A DNA stretch of 64,000 nt from contig CP070233.1 in assembly GCA_017355425.1 (NCBI GenBank), forward strand, positions 784,501-848,500, given 5' to 3'. Positions 28,681 to 37,619 of this stretch are shown piece by piece. The translations under genes and the position numbers were made by a program. Source of the DNA: Dolichospermum sp. DET69 (GTDB lineage: Bacteria > Cyanobacteriota > Cyanobacteriia > Cyanobacteriales > Nostocaceae). A model generated the notes under the pieces. It was given only the letters and a program-made list of their open reading frames with translations, was not told the DNA's origin and did no database searches. The first letter of the stretch is position 1. Each line of letters opens with the position of its first letter.

Positions 28681-28959
28681 ATGCTCAAAGATATAATATC
28701 AGTCAACCCCTTAGAAGGTTATCAACTACATATCCAATTTGAAGACGAAACACAAGGAATTATTGATATTAGCCAACTAATAGAATTTACAGGAATCTTC
28801 ACTTCTTTACAAGATTTGAATTATTTTCAGCAAGTCAAAGTTCATCCTGAATGGGGGACAATTTACTGGGAAAACGGAGCAGATTTAGACCCAGATGTTT
28901 TGTATTCTATTATCACAAATCAATCAATAGGAACATATCAAAAAGTTGCCATAAAATAA
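28681..28959 (+). CDS. DUF2442 family protein
   Basis: A 92-residue DUF2442 protein (ISVNPLEGYQLHIQFEDETQ, VHPEWGTIYWENGADLDPDVL). Family members are small, often encoded beside DUF4160, and regarded as antitoxin-like. It is intact and starts 3 nt after the end of the broken DUF4160 gene, with ggag about 8 nt upstream of the ATG inside that gene's end. With the partner inactivated, it is an orphan. Confidence 0.85.
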   Translation: MLKDIISVNPLEGYQLHIQFEDETQGIIDISQLIEFTGIFTSLQDLNYFQQVKVHPEWGTIYWENGADLDPDVLYSIITNQSIGTYQKVAIK

Positions 28960-29048
28960 AATTAGGTGATTTAGTAAATGAAAACAACCAGTTTATTTTA
29001 CAAAATCTCCACAAATTCCAAATTGATAATATTTGAATAATCCTGTAG

Positions 29049-29070
29049 GGGGTTTAGCACTGCTAAACCC
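29049..29070. terminator. Small hairpin after DUF2442
   Basis: gggtttagca-ctg-ctaaaccc forms a perfect short hairpin, followed by tctct. It may terminate the DUF2442 transcript, or be a dispersed palindrome. Confidence 0.45.
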
Positions 29071-29097
29071 TCTCTATAAAATCAAATAATAGAAAAT

Positions 29098-30089
29098 ATG
29101 TCAGAAAAATTCACCGAATCAATTATTGAACAAGCCACCCTTGACTGGCTATCAGAACTCGGCTACACCACTTTAAATGGTACAGAAATCGCCCCTGACA
29201 CCCCCCAAACAGAACGCCAAGAATATAACGAAGTTATCCTTATAAACCGCTTACAAAATGCCTGACAAACCATAAACCCCCATATTCCCTTTCACGCTAT
29301 CCAAGACGCAATCAGAAAAATCACCCGCACAGAAACACCAATACTTTATGAAAACAATCACCGCTTTCATCAATACTTAACAGATGGAATAGATGTGGAA
29401 TACCAACAACATGGACAGACTCAATAGTTAGACAAATTGTTTCTAAAGCGATCGCTAGTAACCAAGTAATAGACATCTTTGCATCTGCTGGATTAAAGAA
29501 ATCAAATATCGCTATTCTTGACGATGAATTTTTGGAAGAAGTGCGAGGTTTACCCTATCGAAATGTAGCTTTAGAAACCTTACAAAAATTAATTAATGAG
29601 CAAATTAAAATCAGTTCTCGCAAGAATTTAATTCAAGCTCGTTCCTTTCGAGAAATGTTAGAAAATACCATCAAAAAATATCAAAGTCGTGCCATTGAAA
29701 CAGCCCAAGTTATCAATGAATTGATTGAACTAGCCAAAGCTATGCGGGAGGCACAAAAACGGGGTGAAAACTTGGGACTAACTGAAGATGAAACCGCTTT
29801 TTATGATGCCCTGGAGGTGAATGATAGTGCAGTTATTAGCTTAGGAGATGATATACTTAAAGCGATCGCCCGTGATTTAGTCAAAGCGATTCGTGTTAAC
29901 TTAACCATTGATTGGACAGTTAAGGAAAATGTGCGAGCTGAATTAAGAGTGACCATTAAACGATTACTCAAAAAGTATGGTTATCCCCCAGATAAACAGG
30001 AAAAAGCAACTTCCACAGTGTTAGAACAAGCAGAGTTACTATTTGACACTCTCACTGTCTTTAGACGCGCTCGATTCTTTAATCAATGA
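29098..30089 (+). pseudogene. Type I restriction HsdR remnant with central deletion
   Basis: The 5' part (MSEKFTESIIEQATLDWLSE, then APDTPQTERQEYNEVILINR) is the N-terminus of HsdR; a TGA at 29262-29264 interrupts it, and homology-like sequence continues to about 29427 ([11 protein letters not shown]). The text then jumps directly to the HsdR C-terminus ([19 protein letters not shown] ... [18 protein letters not shown]), which is open from 29532 onward. The nuclease core and the whole SF2 motor are missing. The last residues are also unlike normal HsdR. No hsdM or hsdS is near. Confidence 0.88.
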
Positions 30090-30402
30090 GCCAACTTACA
30101 ATTGCTGGATTACTCCAACAAAAACAGAGGTTGATTCTCCTAAAGCGTTAATGACCGTATCCCTACCGTACTCGTTTTTTGCATTTCATTTTTCACCAAA
30201 TTTAGCTTTCCTAAACAGCAATACCGTTAGGTATGACTACGCACTCAACCAAATAAGTTAAGTTTTTACGTCGTTTAGTTATACTTAAATTCTAGAATTG
30301 TTTAGATTGTATCACATCTACTGTTATCAGTCAATGAGTTAGGCTAAATATTTTCGCCCGTGTCGCTTATATCTCAGCACGCTTTGTGACTGAGCTTTAC
30401 GC
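30090..30402. repeat. Spacer with hairpin element copy 3
   Basis: No gene is supported. The element at 30373-30420 reads ctcagcac-gctt-tgtgactgag, then ctttacgcttacc and tgctcttgtgaaa, a third version of the hairpin elements at 9391 and 24851. The remainder is AT-rich sequence after the hsdR remnant. Confidence 0.5.
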
Positions 30403-30867
30403 TTACCGGATGCTCTTGTGAAAATCTTCCATATACTGGGTCTTAACTACCAATTCCTCATCATCTGAAAATTTAGGCTCATCAATTTTCAAAGCAGCCT
30501 CCTTAATTAAAGCTGCTTTTGCACGACTTTCTAGTATTCCTTGATAATATTCTTCAGGTGTTAACCCATAATCTCTTTTAACATAGGCAATTTTATCTTT
30601 AATACAGTCCTCAATCATTAACCTAAGATCAGCGAAATAGTAATCTTCATTGAATGATTTAATATGTATCTTATGAGTTATTGAAGGAACAGCAAGTTTT
30701 TTTAGACCTCTTGCTTCTTTTAATACCCGACTACCTATTAGACTGTCATTAACATCATAAAAACTAAAAATTGTTTTGCCTTTTGTATTTCTTTTTAAAG
30801 CTGGTTTAAATCCTATAAAAATATCAACTGATGGGAATACACTGGTCAAAAACAAAAAATTATCCAT
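30403..30867 (-). CDS. Hypothetical protein, 154 aa
   Basis: Soluble protein with no family I recognise. It starts with a hydrophobic stretch (MDNFLFLTSVFPSVDIFIGF) that is too weak for a confident signal peptide, then a charged body (YYFADLRLMIEDCIKDKIAY, GLTPEEYYQGILESRAKAAL). The 3' end overlaps hairpin element copy 3, so its last codons may have been altered by that insertion. It stands alone between the decayed region and a HAD gene. Confidence 0.55.
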   Translation of the reverse strand: MDNFLFLTSVFPSVDIFIGFKPALKRNTKGKTIFSFYDVNDSLIGSRVLKEARGLKKLAVPSITHKIHIKSFNEDYYFADLRLMIEDCIKDKIAYVKRDYGLTPEEYYQGILESRAKAALIKEAALKIDEPKFSDDEELVVKTQYMEDFHKSIR

Positions 30868-31122
30868 TGTTATTTCCTATTGGGTTCTTTAAGAGATTAT
30901 TGTTAGTGGTTGGTTGATTTAGATCGGCTAACTTAATTTTTTGAAAAAAGCCTAAATAATTAATAAATTAAATCCCTAGGGGAAACGCATCTAAATCTTA
31001 TTAACAAAATACCATTTTAATGTGTTTACGGATAAATCTGAATTTATTGTCTCAATAAGTAGGCAAAAATTGTCATATTTATACCTGTACAATTTCAAAG
31101 AATACTAAAAACTGGAGATTTT

Positions 31123-31995
31123 ATGGATACAAGGGCTAAAAATTATTTAACATCAAATCAGAGTCAAAATGAAAAAGATATTAAACTGTTGGTTTTAGAT
31201 ATAGACGGGACAATTGCTGGACATTCCAATACTCTCAGTCAGACTGTCAAGGAAGTTATTGCTGCGGTACAAGCAAAAGGAATTAAAGTCGCTATAGCTA
31301 CGGGAAGGATGTATTGTTCAGCTTTGCGATTTCATCAGGAAATTGGCTCTACGCTGCCTTTAGTAGCTTATCAGGGGGCTTGGATTCAAGATCCCAAGGA
31401 TAACAAAATTCACCGTCATTTATCTGTATCTACGGAAATTGCCCACCAACTACTAGAATACTTTGAAGAGTCGCAATGGCGATCGCTTCTCTCAGTTCAT
31501 TTTTACATCAATGACCAACTTTATGTGCGGGAAATCACGAAAGAAACGGAAAATTATCAACAACGCTGTGGTGTGAAAGCTATTCCCGTCGGTGATTTAC
31601 GTCAATTATTAGAGAATCATCAGCCTACAAAAGTTTTAGCATTATGTGATGACGCAGATTTAATTCAACAACTTTTGGCTAATTTACGCTGTATATATCA
31701 ACCAACAGAGTTATATATGACAACATCCGTCGCTACTTTCTTAGAAGTAGCTAATACTCATGTTAATAAAGGTAATGCTGTCCGTTATCTAGCTGAAGAA
31801 ATGCTAGGTTTAGAAAGTCATAATGTAATGACTATTGGTGATAATTTCAATGATGTGGAAATGCTGGACTATGCTGGTATTAGTGTTGCAATGGGTGATG
31901 CCCCAGCAGAAGTGCAAGCGATCGCTGATTGGGTAGCACCTAGTGTAGAGTTAGATGGTGCAGCCATAGCAATAGAAAAATTCTTGCTTAATTAA
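31123..31995 (+). CDS. Cof-type HAD-IIB phosphatase
   Basis: 290 residues of the haloacid dehalogenase superfamily, subclass IIB. Motif I LVLDIDGTIAG gives the catalytic Asp pair, motif II is AIATGRMYCSA, and motif IV is TIGDNFNDVEMLDYAG; the C2 cap lies between. These enzymes dephosphorylate sugar phosphates or related small molecules; the substrate is not evident. An actggag ribosome-binding site lies about 7 nt before the ATG. A clear hairpin follows the gene. Confidence 0.9.
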   Translation: MDTRAKNYLTSNQSQNEKDIKLLVLDIDGTIAGHSNTLSQTVKEVIAAVQAKGIKVAIATGRMYCSALRFHQEIGSTLPLVAYQGAWIQDPKDNKIHRHLSVSTEIAHQLLEYFEESQWRSLLSVHFYINDQLYVREITKETENYQQRCGVKAIPVGDLRQLLENHQPTKVLALCDDADLIQQLLANLRCIYQPTELYMTTSVATFLEVANTHVNKGNAVRYLAEEMLGLESHNVMTIGDNFNDVEMLDYAGISVAMGDAPAEVQAIADWVAPSVELDGAAIAIEKFLLN

Positions 31996-32013
31996 AAAAT
32001 CTACACATAAGAA

Positions 32014-32052
32014 AAGACACCGACGACTGGCCGTGTTTCGTCTCGGTGTCTT
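32014..32052 (+). terminator. Terminator hairpin after HAD gene
   Basis: aagacaccga (32014-32023) pairs with tcggtgtctt (32043-32052), an extended perfect stem 18 nt after the stop codon, followed by ctctaattttgc. A good terminator candidate. Confidence 0.7.
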
Positions 32053-32269
32053 CTCTAATTTTGCTCCTCACACAATGGCAATCATATTCATAGATATTTA
32101 TTTTGTCAAGAGACTTGCTAAGGGAACACCAAAAAATAAATTACCCAATTTTGTGGGATGGGCATCCTGCCCGTCCTTGATGATTAGGGGACTTTTCGGC
32201 CCGCACTACAAGAAATTTTTGGGTATTTTTTTAATTGGAAGTCCCTAAGAGGATGAATGAACAAGTTTT

Positions 32270-32397
32270 GGGCGAATATAATTCGCTACTACACAAGCCA
32301 AGTCCACCTGCGTGGACTAACGAAAAATCAAGATTTTTTAACCCACGAAGGTGGGTTTTGTCTGTGTGGTTCCGCGACTTCTAGTCGCCAGGTGGGT
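32270..32397. repeat. Four-hairpin structured repeat, copy B
   Basis: Four consecutive hairpins are separated by linkers: gcgaat-ata-attcgc (32272-32286), agtccac-ctgc-gtggact (32301-32318), aacccac-gaag-gtgggtt (32340-32357) and gcgact-tct-agtcgc (32374-32388). The linker ttttgtctgtgtgg precedes the last one. The related copy A at 17722-18019 has the linker ttttgcctgtgtag and a gcggtt-tct-aaccgc hairpin. Stems differ but stay paired. Confidence 0.75.
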
Positions 32398-32409
32398 TAT
32401 AAATTAGAC

Positions 32410-33264
32410 TTAAAGTTCTAAAGGTGCAACAACTCCCAATTTGTCTTCTAACACAGACCTTAAAACCAACTGAGTCGCTATCAGCAATCCCAATCTAGCT
32501 TGAGCTAATGCCGGTGAATTGATTTTCACTTCCCCCCAAATCCGACAATTACACCAGAACTTCTCAAAAGCTTGACTCAAGTTTTCACCTGCTTTTTCCC
32601 AGTTAATAGAACTACTATCCGCACAAACTAAATCATCCACCACTTTGACTAATTGATGAATGAGAAAAGTTTCATCAGGATGATTAAGACGAAGTTTTTG
32701 ATCATCATTCAGCCAGGGTATAGAGTTGACGGATATAAAACTTTGAATATCTGTCCTATCAAGTTCAATTAATCCTTCCTGGTGTCCTAGCCGTATCAAA
32801 GAGTGGCATCTTGCATGAGCGTATTGAATTGTAAAAATTTTTAGTGAATTTAATGAAGTTGGTGATTGGTCATGAAGAAAACTATTTACCAAGTATCTAG
32901 TTTTTGTGGCAACTGTGAGACTGTGTAACCAAGCCGCTAACGTAGAGTCAATGAGTTCTATATAAATCTCACCTGGGGGAGTCACTTTGACTCTAAATAA
33001 ACTAGCACTATTTTGAGCTAAATACCCTGCGATTGCTCCAGCAACTTCCATAACTGGTGAATTCTGAGATTTTGATATTCTCATAGCCACACCAGAGATA
33101 TATAAAATTTTTTGATTATATCCTCCTTGGTAGAGAGGAACTTTTATCCCTTTTATGCTTGTAATTTCCTCATTACTGGTAAAAATACCGAAGGAAGACA
33201 CTAAATATCTGTTTATTAACTGTTTAATTGCCTTGTCACGTTCAAATTGTAGTCTATAAGACAC
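32410..33264 (-). CDS. DALR anticodon-binding domain protein
   Basis: 284 residues. The C-terminal half carries DALR-domain features seen in arginyl-tRNA synthetases (FTIQYAHARCHSLIRLG, ETFLIHQLVKVVDDLV, and the final ARLGLLIATQLVLRSVLEDKLGV), but the catalytic HIGH/KMSKS domain of a synthetase is absent. Stand-alone DALR proteins are conserved in cyanobacteria; their role is not established and tRNA binding is only an inference. It is divergent from the Crp/Fnr gene, sharing a 313-nt spacer. Confidence 0.82.
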   Translation of the reverse strand: MSYRLQFERDKAIKQLINRYLVSSFGIFTSNEEITSIKGIKVPLYQGGYNQKILYISGVAMRISKSQNSPVMEVAGAIAGYLAQNSASLFRVKVTPPGEIYIELIDSTLAAWLHSLTVATKTRYLVNSFLHDQSPTSLNSLKIFTIQYAHARCHSLIRLGHQEGLIELDRTDIQSFISVNSIPWLNDDQKLRLNHPDETFLIHQLVKVVDDLVCADSSSINWEKAGENLSQAFEKFWCNCRIWGEVKINSPALAQARLGLLIATQLVLRSVLEDKLGVVAPLEL

Positions 33265-33577
33265 GTATCTTCTTGTAAAAAATTTATGGTGTGCATCATT
33301 TTATCCTGTTCCATCTACCTTAAGATAGAAGTTTACTGATGTCAGGAAAAATGAGAGTAGGATGAAATTTGATGAATAATGTATAAAAAATGGGTAATCT
33401 TTACTACCTTTGTTGTACAGTAGGAAGTATAAGAAAAAAAATAGAAAGCAGTTTAGCTTTTTATCCCATTGGAGGGCTGGCGCTGTTAGGCGTTATGCCT
33501 ACCCCGTTAACACAAAGACACTCCTTGCACTTTTCTTATCACGTCTTTGTTTTGCTGCCAAACGCTCTTTGTTACTT
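33265..33577. promoter_or_regulatory. Divergent promoter region between DALR and Crp/Fnr genes
   Basis: No convincing gene lies in this spacer, although the crp-like frame is open from 33410. It should hold both promoters; AT-rich -10-like words (tataaa at 33383-33388) are present but I could not fix a promoter. No clear NtcA-type GTAN8TAC site was found. Confidence 0.4.
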
Positions 33578-34297
33578 ATGCAATCTCAATCTTCCTTTTC
33601 CGAAGCTTCACGTCCTTTCTTAACTTGGCAACGTATTCTTGACTGGGCCCAAGAACACTACCGCTGCCGCACCTTCAGTAAAGATGAGCGCATTCCAGCT
33701 AGACCTGGCTTGCTCTATTTAGTCCAAAGAGGTGCTATCCGCATGGTAGGAACAGCCCAAGTTAGTGCTACTGCTAGTCAGTTAACATCTAGACGCATTA
33801 ACAGAACTCCAGAAGAAGCTTTCTTGGGTTTTGTGGGAGCAGGACAACCCTTTGAAATTGTTGCTCAATCTCCATTCACACTCCAGTCCTACGCCCACGT
33901 TGACCAAACAGCGGTTCTGTGGATGTACTGGCATGACCTAGACAACTGGCCTCACTTCCGCCGCGAAGTTATGGATGCTTTTAGATATCAGCATCAACGC
34001 AAGTTACTCTGGTTGAGTGCTTTGGGACAACGCCGCACAATTGACCGTCTCTTAGGATTTCTTACCTTACTGATTGAGGAATATGGAGAGCCTTCCATGA
34101 GTGACACCGATCCTGATGTCATTCGTGGTTATTGCTTACCCTTCCCCCTTACCCATGCCCAAATTGGCAGCGCCATTGGTTCAACCCGTGTTACTGTCAC
34201 TCGTTTAATGGGTAAATTACGTCAACGTGGTTTAATCCTTACCCAAGGAGATAATTTGATTTGCCTACCTGCTGAATCTATCAATAGAACCAGCTAG
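33578..34297 (+). CDS. Crp/Fnr family transcriptional regulator
   Basis: About 240 residues from ATG 33578 (MQSQSSFSEAS). The N-terminal cyclic-nucleotide-binding-like domain is divergent (ARPGLLYLVQRGAIRMVG, EAFLGFVGAGQPFEI), lacking an obvious ribose-phosphate cassette, so cAMP binding is doubtful. The C-terminal winged helix has HAQIGSAIGSTRVTVTRLMG, whose recognition helix resembles that of NtcA, but the rest does not match NtcA. A cyanobacterial member of unknown regulon. Confidence 0.85.
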   Translation: MQSQSSFSEASRPFLTWQRILDWAQEHYRCRTFSKDERIPARPGLLYLVQRGAIRMVGTAQVSATASQLTSRRINRTPEEAFLGFVGAGQPFEIVAQSPFTLQSYAHVDQTAVLWMYWHDLDNWPHFRREVMDAFRYQHQRKLLWLSALGQRRTIDRLLGFLTLLIEEYGEPSMSDTDPDVIRGYCLPFPLTHAQIGSAIGSTRVTVTRLMGKLRQRGLILTQGDNLICLPAESINRTS

Positions 34298-34687
34298 GAA
34301 GTAGTTCAAATCTCTAATGAGCAGCAGATTGATAGATGTTGACTGAGAGTTTGCCACTCTCGGACACACCAATGGCAGGTATCAGCGGATTCTAACTAGT
34401 CCAAATTGGGTAATTAGTTCGGTGAGCCTGCTCCTCATTTTCAGTAGTCTGTTTGACCACCACAAACAGATTTTGGGTAATCGGGTATGAAATAAGATGT
34501 CTTGGATAAAAAGTTCTCTAGTGCCTTCATCATGAATATGGCACTAATCAAGCTGGATCGGCAAATTGGGGCCACCCACCTGGTTCCAATTATTGATCTT
34601 GCCTCTACAAATCATTTTAAATAGTTATATTTTCAATAACCGGGTAAATTTGAGGACTCATTGACGACCCCTTCTTCTTTCTTCCTC
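34298..34687. other. 390-nt unexplained intergenic region with hairpins
   Basis: No ORF is supported. A short hairpin (gagag-tttgcca-ctctc near 34347-34363) and a longer one at 34448-34470 (tctgtttg/caaacaga, followed by tttt) are visible; the latter looks like a terminator for an upstream transcript. GC content and structure are higher than in neighbouring spacers, so an unannotated small RNA is possible, but I recognise none. Confidence 0.35.
34448..34474 (+). terminator. Hairpin followed by T4
   Basis: tctgtttg-accacca-caaacaga with tttt directly after, about 150 nt downstream of the Crp/Fnr stop. A plausible terminator of that gene or of a small RNA. Confidence 0.5.
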
Positions 34688-35203
34688 CTGACTCTACAAG
34701 AGGGGCAACCACGGGGGGTTTGCCCCTACCCTGACTCTACAAGAGGGGCAACCACGGGGGGTTTGCCCCTACCCTGACTCTACAAGAGGGGCAACCACGG
34801 GGGGTTTGCCCCTACCCTGACTCTACAAGAGGGGCAACCACGGGGGGTTTGCCCCTACCCTGACTCTACAAGAGGGGCAACCACGGGGGGTTTGCCCCTA
34901 CCCTGACTCTACAAGAGGGGCAACCACGGGGGGTTTGCTCCTACCCTGACTCTACAAGAGGGGCAACCACGGGGGGTTTGCCCCTACCCTGACTCTACAA
35001 GAGGGGCAACCACGGGGGGTTTGCCCCTACCCTGACTCTACAAGAGGGGCAACCACGGGGGGTTTGCCCCTACCCTGACTCTACAAGAGGGGCAACCACG
35101 GGGGGTTTGCCCCTACCCTGACTCTACAAGAGGGGCAACCACGGGGGGTTTGCCCCTACCCTGACTCTACAAGAGGGGCAACCACGGGGGGTTTGCCCCT
35201 ACT
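34688..35203. repeat. Minisatellite: 12 tandem copies of a 43-bp unit
   Basis: The unit begins ctgactctacaagagggg and contains the inverted pair aggggcaa/ttgcccct around ccacgggggg. Twelve copies are contiguous (12 x 43 = 516 bp) and essentially identical; one unit has tttgctcct instead of tttgcccct near 34937. The array ends inside the stop codon of the substrate-binding protein gene. The near identity implies recent expansion or gene conversion. Confidence 0.95.
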
Positions 35204-36608
35204 ATTTTTTCAAAATCGGCTCAAAGTCATACCCAACACGAGAGCGATTACCGGGAACTATTTTTACAAGTTGGACTGGGGCGTTTCTATCTCCAGACGG
35301 TAAAAAGCGAATTGCACCAGAAGCACCAGTAGCGGAAAACTCTGATGAAAGCAGTGTTTGTTGAATTCCAGAACGGGTAGGATTAGTTGCTAATGCAGCA
35401 ATAAAGGCTTTTGTAGCATCATAAGCGAGGGCAGTCCGCCAACTGACATCACCACCCCATAACTGCCGGGATTTTTTGGGGAAATCTGACTGAGAATCAG
35501 CTTCAATATGCCAGGGAACTGCTATTACCATTCCCATTGCTTGTTCTCTGCCAACTTCTAAAGTTTTGAGGCTATAAACGTCATCACCTCCAAGTAAAGT
35601 TAAGCGTTTCTGATTCGCTTGGACTACTTGCATACCTTTATCTAAAGTTTCGTTATTAGTTGCTAACATCAACACCTCTGTCCCTCCAGCAATTGCCTGT
35701 TCTAAACTTTTTGCGGCACTAAAATCTGGTTTAGATAAATCAAATTCGTTGACTACTTGTCCACCTTCTAAAGTTACAGAAGAAACGAATTCAGCTTTAA
35801 GGGATTGACTATAGTTACTTTGGGAATTAAAGAAAACCGCTGCTTTTTTTTTCTGCAAGGTTTTAATCATGTAATTAGCTAAGGTTCTCGCAGCCATAAA
35901 ATCACTGGGAACTGTACGAAAAACATAGCGGCTAAAGTTAGAAAGTTTTACGGAAGTGCTGGTAGGAGAAATAGCTACAAGTTCTCCAGAGGTATAAACA
36001 GCACCGGCAGCTAAGGTGACATCACTTGCAGTTGGACCGACTATACCCAATACTTCTGGATTTTTGACTAGGTTAGCAGCAATTTCTTGAGCTATTTTTG
36101 GATTATCATCATCGTTAGCTATGCCTACTTTTAAGCTAACTCCGTTAATTTCCCCAGCAGTGTTAATTTCATTTTGAGCTTGTGCAATACCCCGGAGAAT
36201 TTCTAACGCAGCATTGGGGTCTGTTCCTAATGGAACTGATGCAACAATGGTATAACTTTTGCCATATTCAATCCTGGCATTATTCAGATATATCAGTGCT
36301 TCTGGATCATTTGGTTTGAGTTTTAGTGATGCTGTAAAATTAGCGATCGCTTGATCATAATTTTTATTAGCTAAAGCCTGAATACCATTTTTTTTAGCTG
36401 GAGATATTTCTCCAGGGGTTAAGGATTTTTCACCAAAACTAATGCGTTCGGTAATTGATTGATTCTTGTTATTAAGTCCATTATCTTCTGAGGGTTTTAC
36501 ACCAGTAATTTCAGGAAGATGAGGCATAAATAACCATAAACCAATACCAATTAATCCACTTGTCACTAATAGAGATAAAAGTAATACCTTGACTTCTTTT
36601 TGCAACAT
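35202..36608 (-). CDS. Periplasmic branched-chain amino acid-type substrate-binding protein with TPR
   Basis: 468 residues. An N-terminal membrane anchor (VLLLSLLVTSGLIGIGLWLF) is followed by a tetratricopeptide-like unit (ALANKNYDQAIANFTASLKL) and then a type I periplasmic-binding fold (YTIVASVPLGTDPNAALEIL, GIVGPTASDVTLAAGAVY, ISPTSTSVKLSNFSRYVFRT). It resembles LivJ/receptor-family ligand-binding domains but is tethered by its N-terminus and has no permease genes beside it, suggesting a sensory or accessory role. It directly follows the kinase remnant on the same strand; in related loci these proteins often accompany kinases. Confidence 0.82.
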   Translation of the reverse strand: MLQKEVKVLLLSLLVTSGLIGIGLWLFMPHLPEITGVKPSEDNGLNNKNQSITERISFGEKSLTPGEISPAKKNGIQALANKNYDQAIANFTASLKLKPNDPEALIYLNNARIEYGKSYTIVASVPLGTDPNAALEILRGIAQAQNEINTAGEINGVSLKVGIANDDDNPKIAQEIAANLVKNPEVLGIVGPTASDVTLAAGAVYTSGELVAISPTSTSVKLSNFSRYVFRTVPSDFMAARTLANYMIKTLQKKKAAVFFNSQSNYSQSLKAEFVSSVTLEGGQVVNEFDLSKPDFSAAKSLEQAIAGGTEVLMLATNNETLDKGMQVVQANQKRLTLLGGDDVYSLKTLEVGREQAMGMVIAVPWHIEADSQSDFPKKSRQLWGGDVSWRTALAYDATKAFIAALATNPTRSGIQQTLLSSEFSATGASGAIRFLPSGDRNAPVQLVKIVPGNRSRVGYDFEPILKK

Positions 36609-36640
36609 AAATAAAATGGCTAGTTTGACAACAATAGTTT

Positions 36641-37401
36641 CTAAAGTATTGAAAATATTAATTTATAAATCAGACGAAATAAGGTTGTAACTGAAATGGC
36701 AATTAATGCAGCCGTAATTCCTAAAATAATTATTTGTTGAATGCCAATACCTCCTCGTAAAAAGGGCATAAAAAATATAATTGCCAAACTAATAGTGGGG
36801 ATAATTAATAAGTCATTTTTTTCTAGCCACCGTTTAGTTTGAGCAAAAATTAAACCAGTTAAAATCACAACAGAAATAGCCAAAGTGATAATTGGGTTCT
36901 TAACTAAACTAAAAAGGGCGATCGCTATTAATGCCCCTTCAAATCCGCTAAAAGCCGCCCCAGCTAATAATTCCCATGTAGTAAAAGCTGGTTGCCATAG
37001 GATTGGTTGAGGGATTAGTTGAGGAATTGGTTGTTGTGGTGCTGTGGGGCTAACTATAGGAACAGGAGGAAAAAGGGCTTCTAAGACTTCTGTACCTGAC
37101 TGAAATCGCTCACTAGCAGCCGGTAACAGCATTTTATCTAAAATATTAGCTAATCTGTCGTTAATAGTGGTTTTTGTGCGCCATTTCCACTCATTCGTAA
37201 ATGAATCAAATAGTTTACTAGCTTCTTCACCTGTTAATAGAGTCAGAAGAGTAACAGCTAAAGCATATAAATCTGTAGATGGAAATTCCCGCAGCTAGTA
37301 CAGTATTTTTGCTGTACTGTCTTTAGTGTTTGATTATCATCTAAATCAGTAAATTGATTTTTTGGCCGCTGACAGTGGGGACGAGTACAGTAGACTTCCA
37401 T
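36641..37401 (-). pseudogene. Ser/Thr kinase gene with internal deletion
   Basis: Read on the minus strand, the 5' piece from ATG 37401 encodes a zinc-ribbon N-terminus (MEVYCTRPHCQRPKNQF ... YCTSCG) typical of cyanobacterial kinases. It joins, two bases out of frame near 37290, to a kinase C-lobe fragment (FPSTDLYALAVTLLTLLTGE ... ANILDKMLLPAASERFQSG). The glycine loop, HRD and DFG regions are gone. The rest, an intact 163-codon frame (36641-37132), has a proline-rich stretch and four hydrophobic segments. The membrane part might still be made, but the kinase is not functional. Confidence 0.85.
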
Positions 37402-37619
37402 ATTATTCTTTAGTCAGTAGTCATGAGTCAGTGGTCACTCGATTTTGGATTGACGATTTTGGATTTTGGATTGACAATTTTTCCGTCTTGAAGGACGGGG
37501 CTTGTACCAAATTTTTTTCATCTAAAATCTAAAATCTAAAATCTAAAATCTAAAATCTAAAATTCCCTGTCATTAGCCATTTAGGATTAACTAATGACTT
37601 TTAATGAGTGACAAGGTGT
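37402..37619. repeat. Low-complexity spacer with tctaaaa heptamers
   Basis: Six perfect copies of tctaaaa lie at 37521-37562. A gattttggatt tract precedes them, and the hairpin ccgtc-ttga-aggacgg with gggcttgtacc (37484-37508) resembles ends of TnpB-type elements. No gene. Confidence 0.8.

Noticed and set aside
30043-30261. 72-codon ORF after the hsdR relic
   Set aside because: Overlaps the hsdR C-terminus in another frame, no family resemblance.
33578-34297. Assignment as NtcA
   Set aside because: The recognition helix is similar, but the effector domain and N-terminus do not match NtcA, so only Crp/Fnr family is claimed.
34688-35203. CRISPR array
   Set aside because: Direct head-to-tail 43-bp units without unique spacers: a minisatellite.
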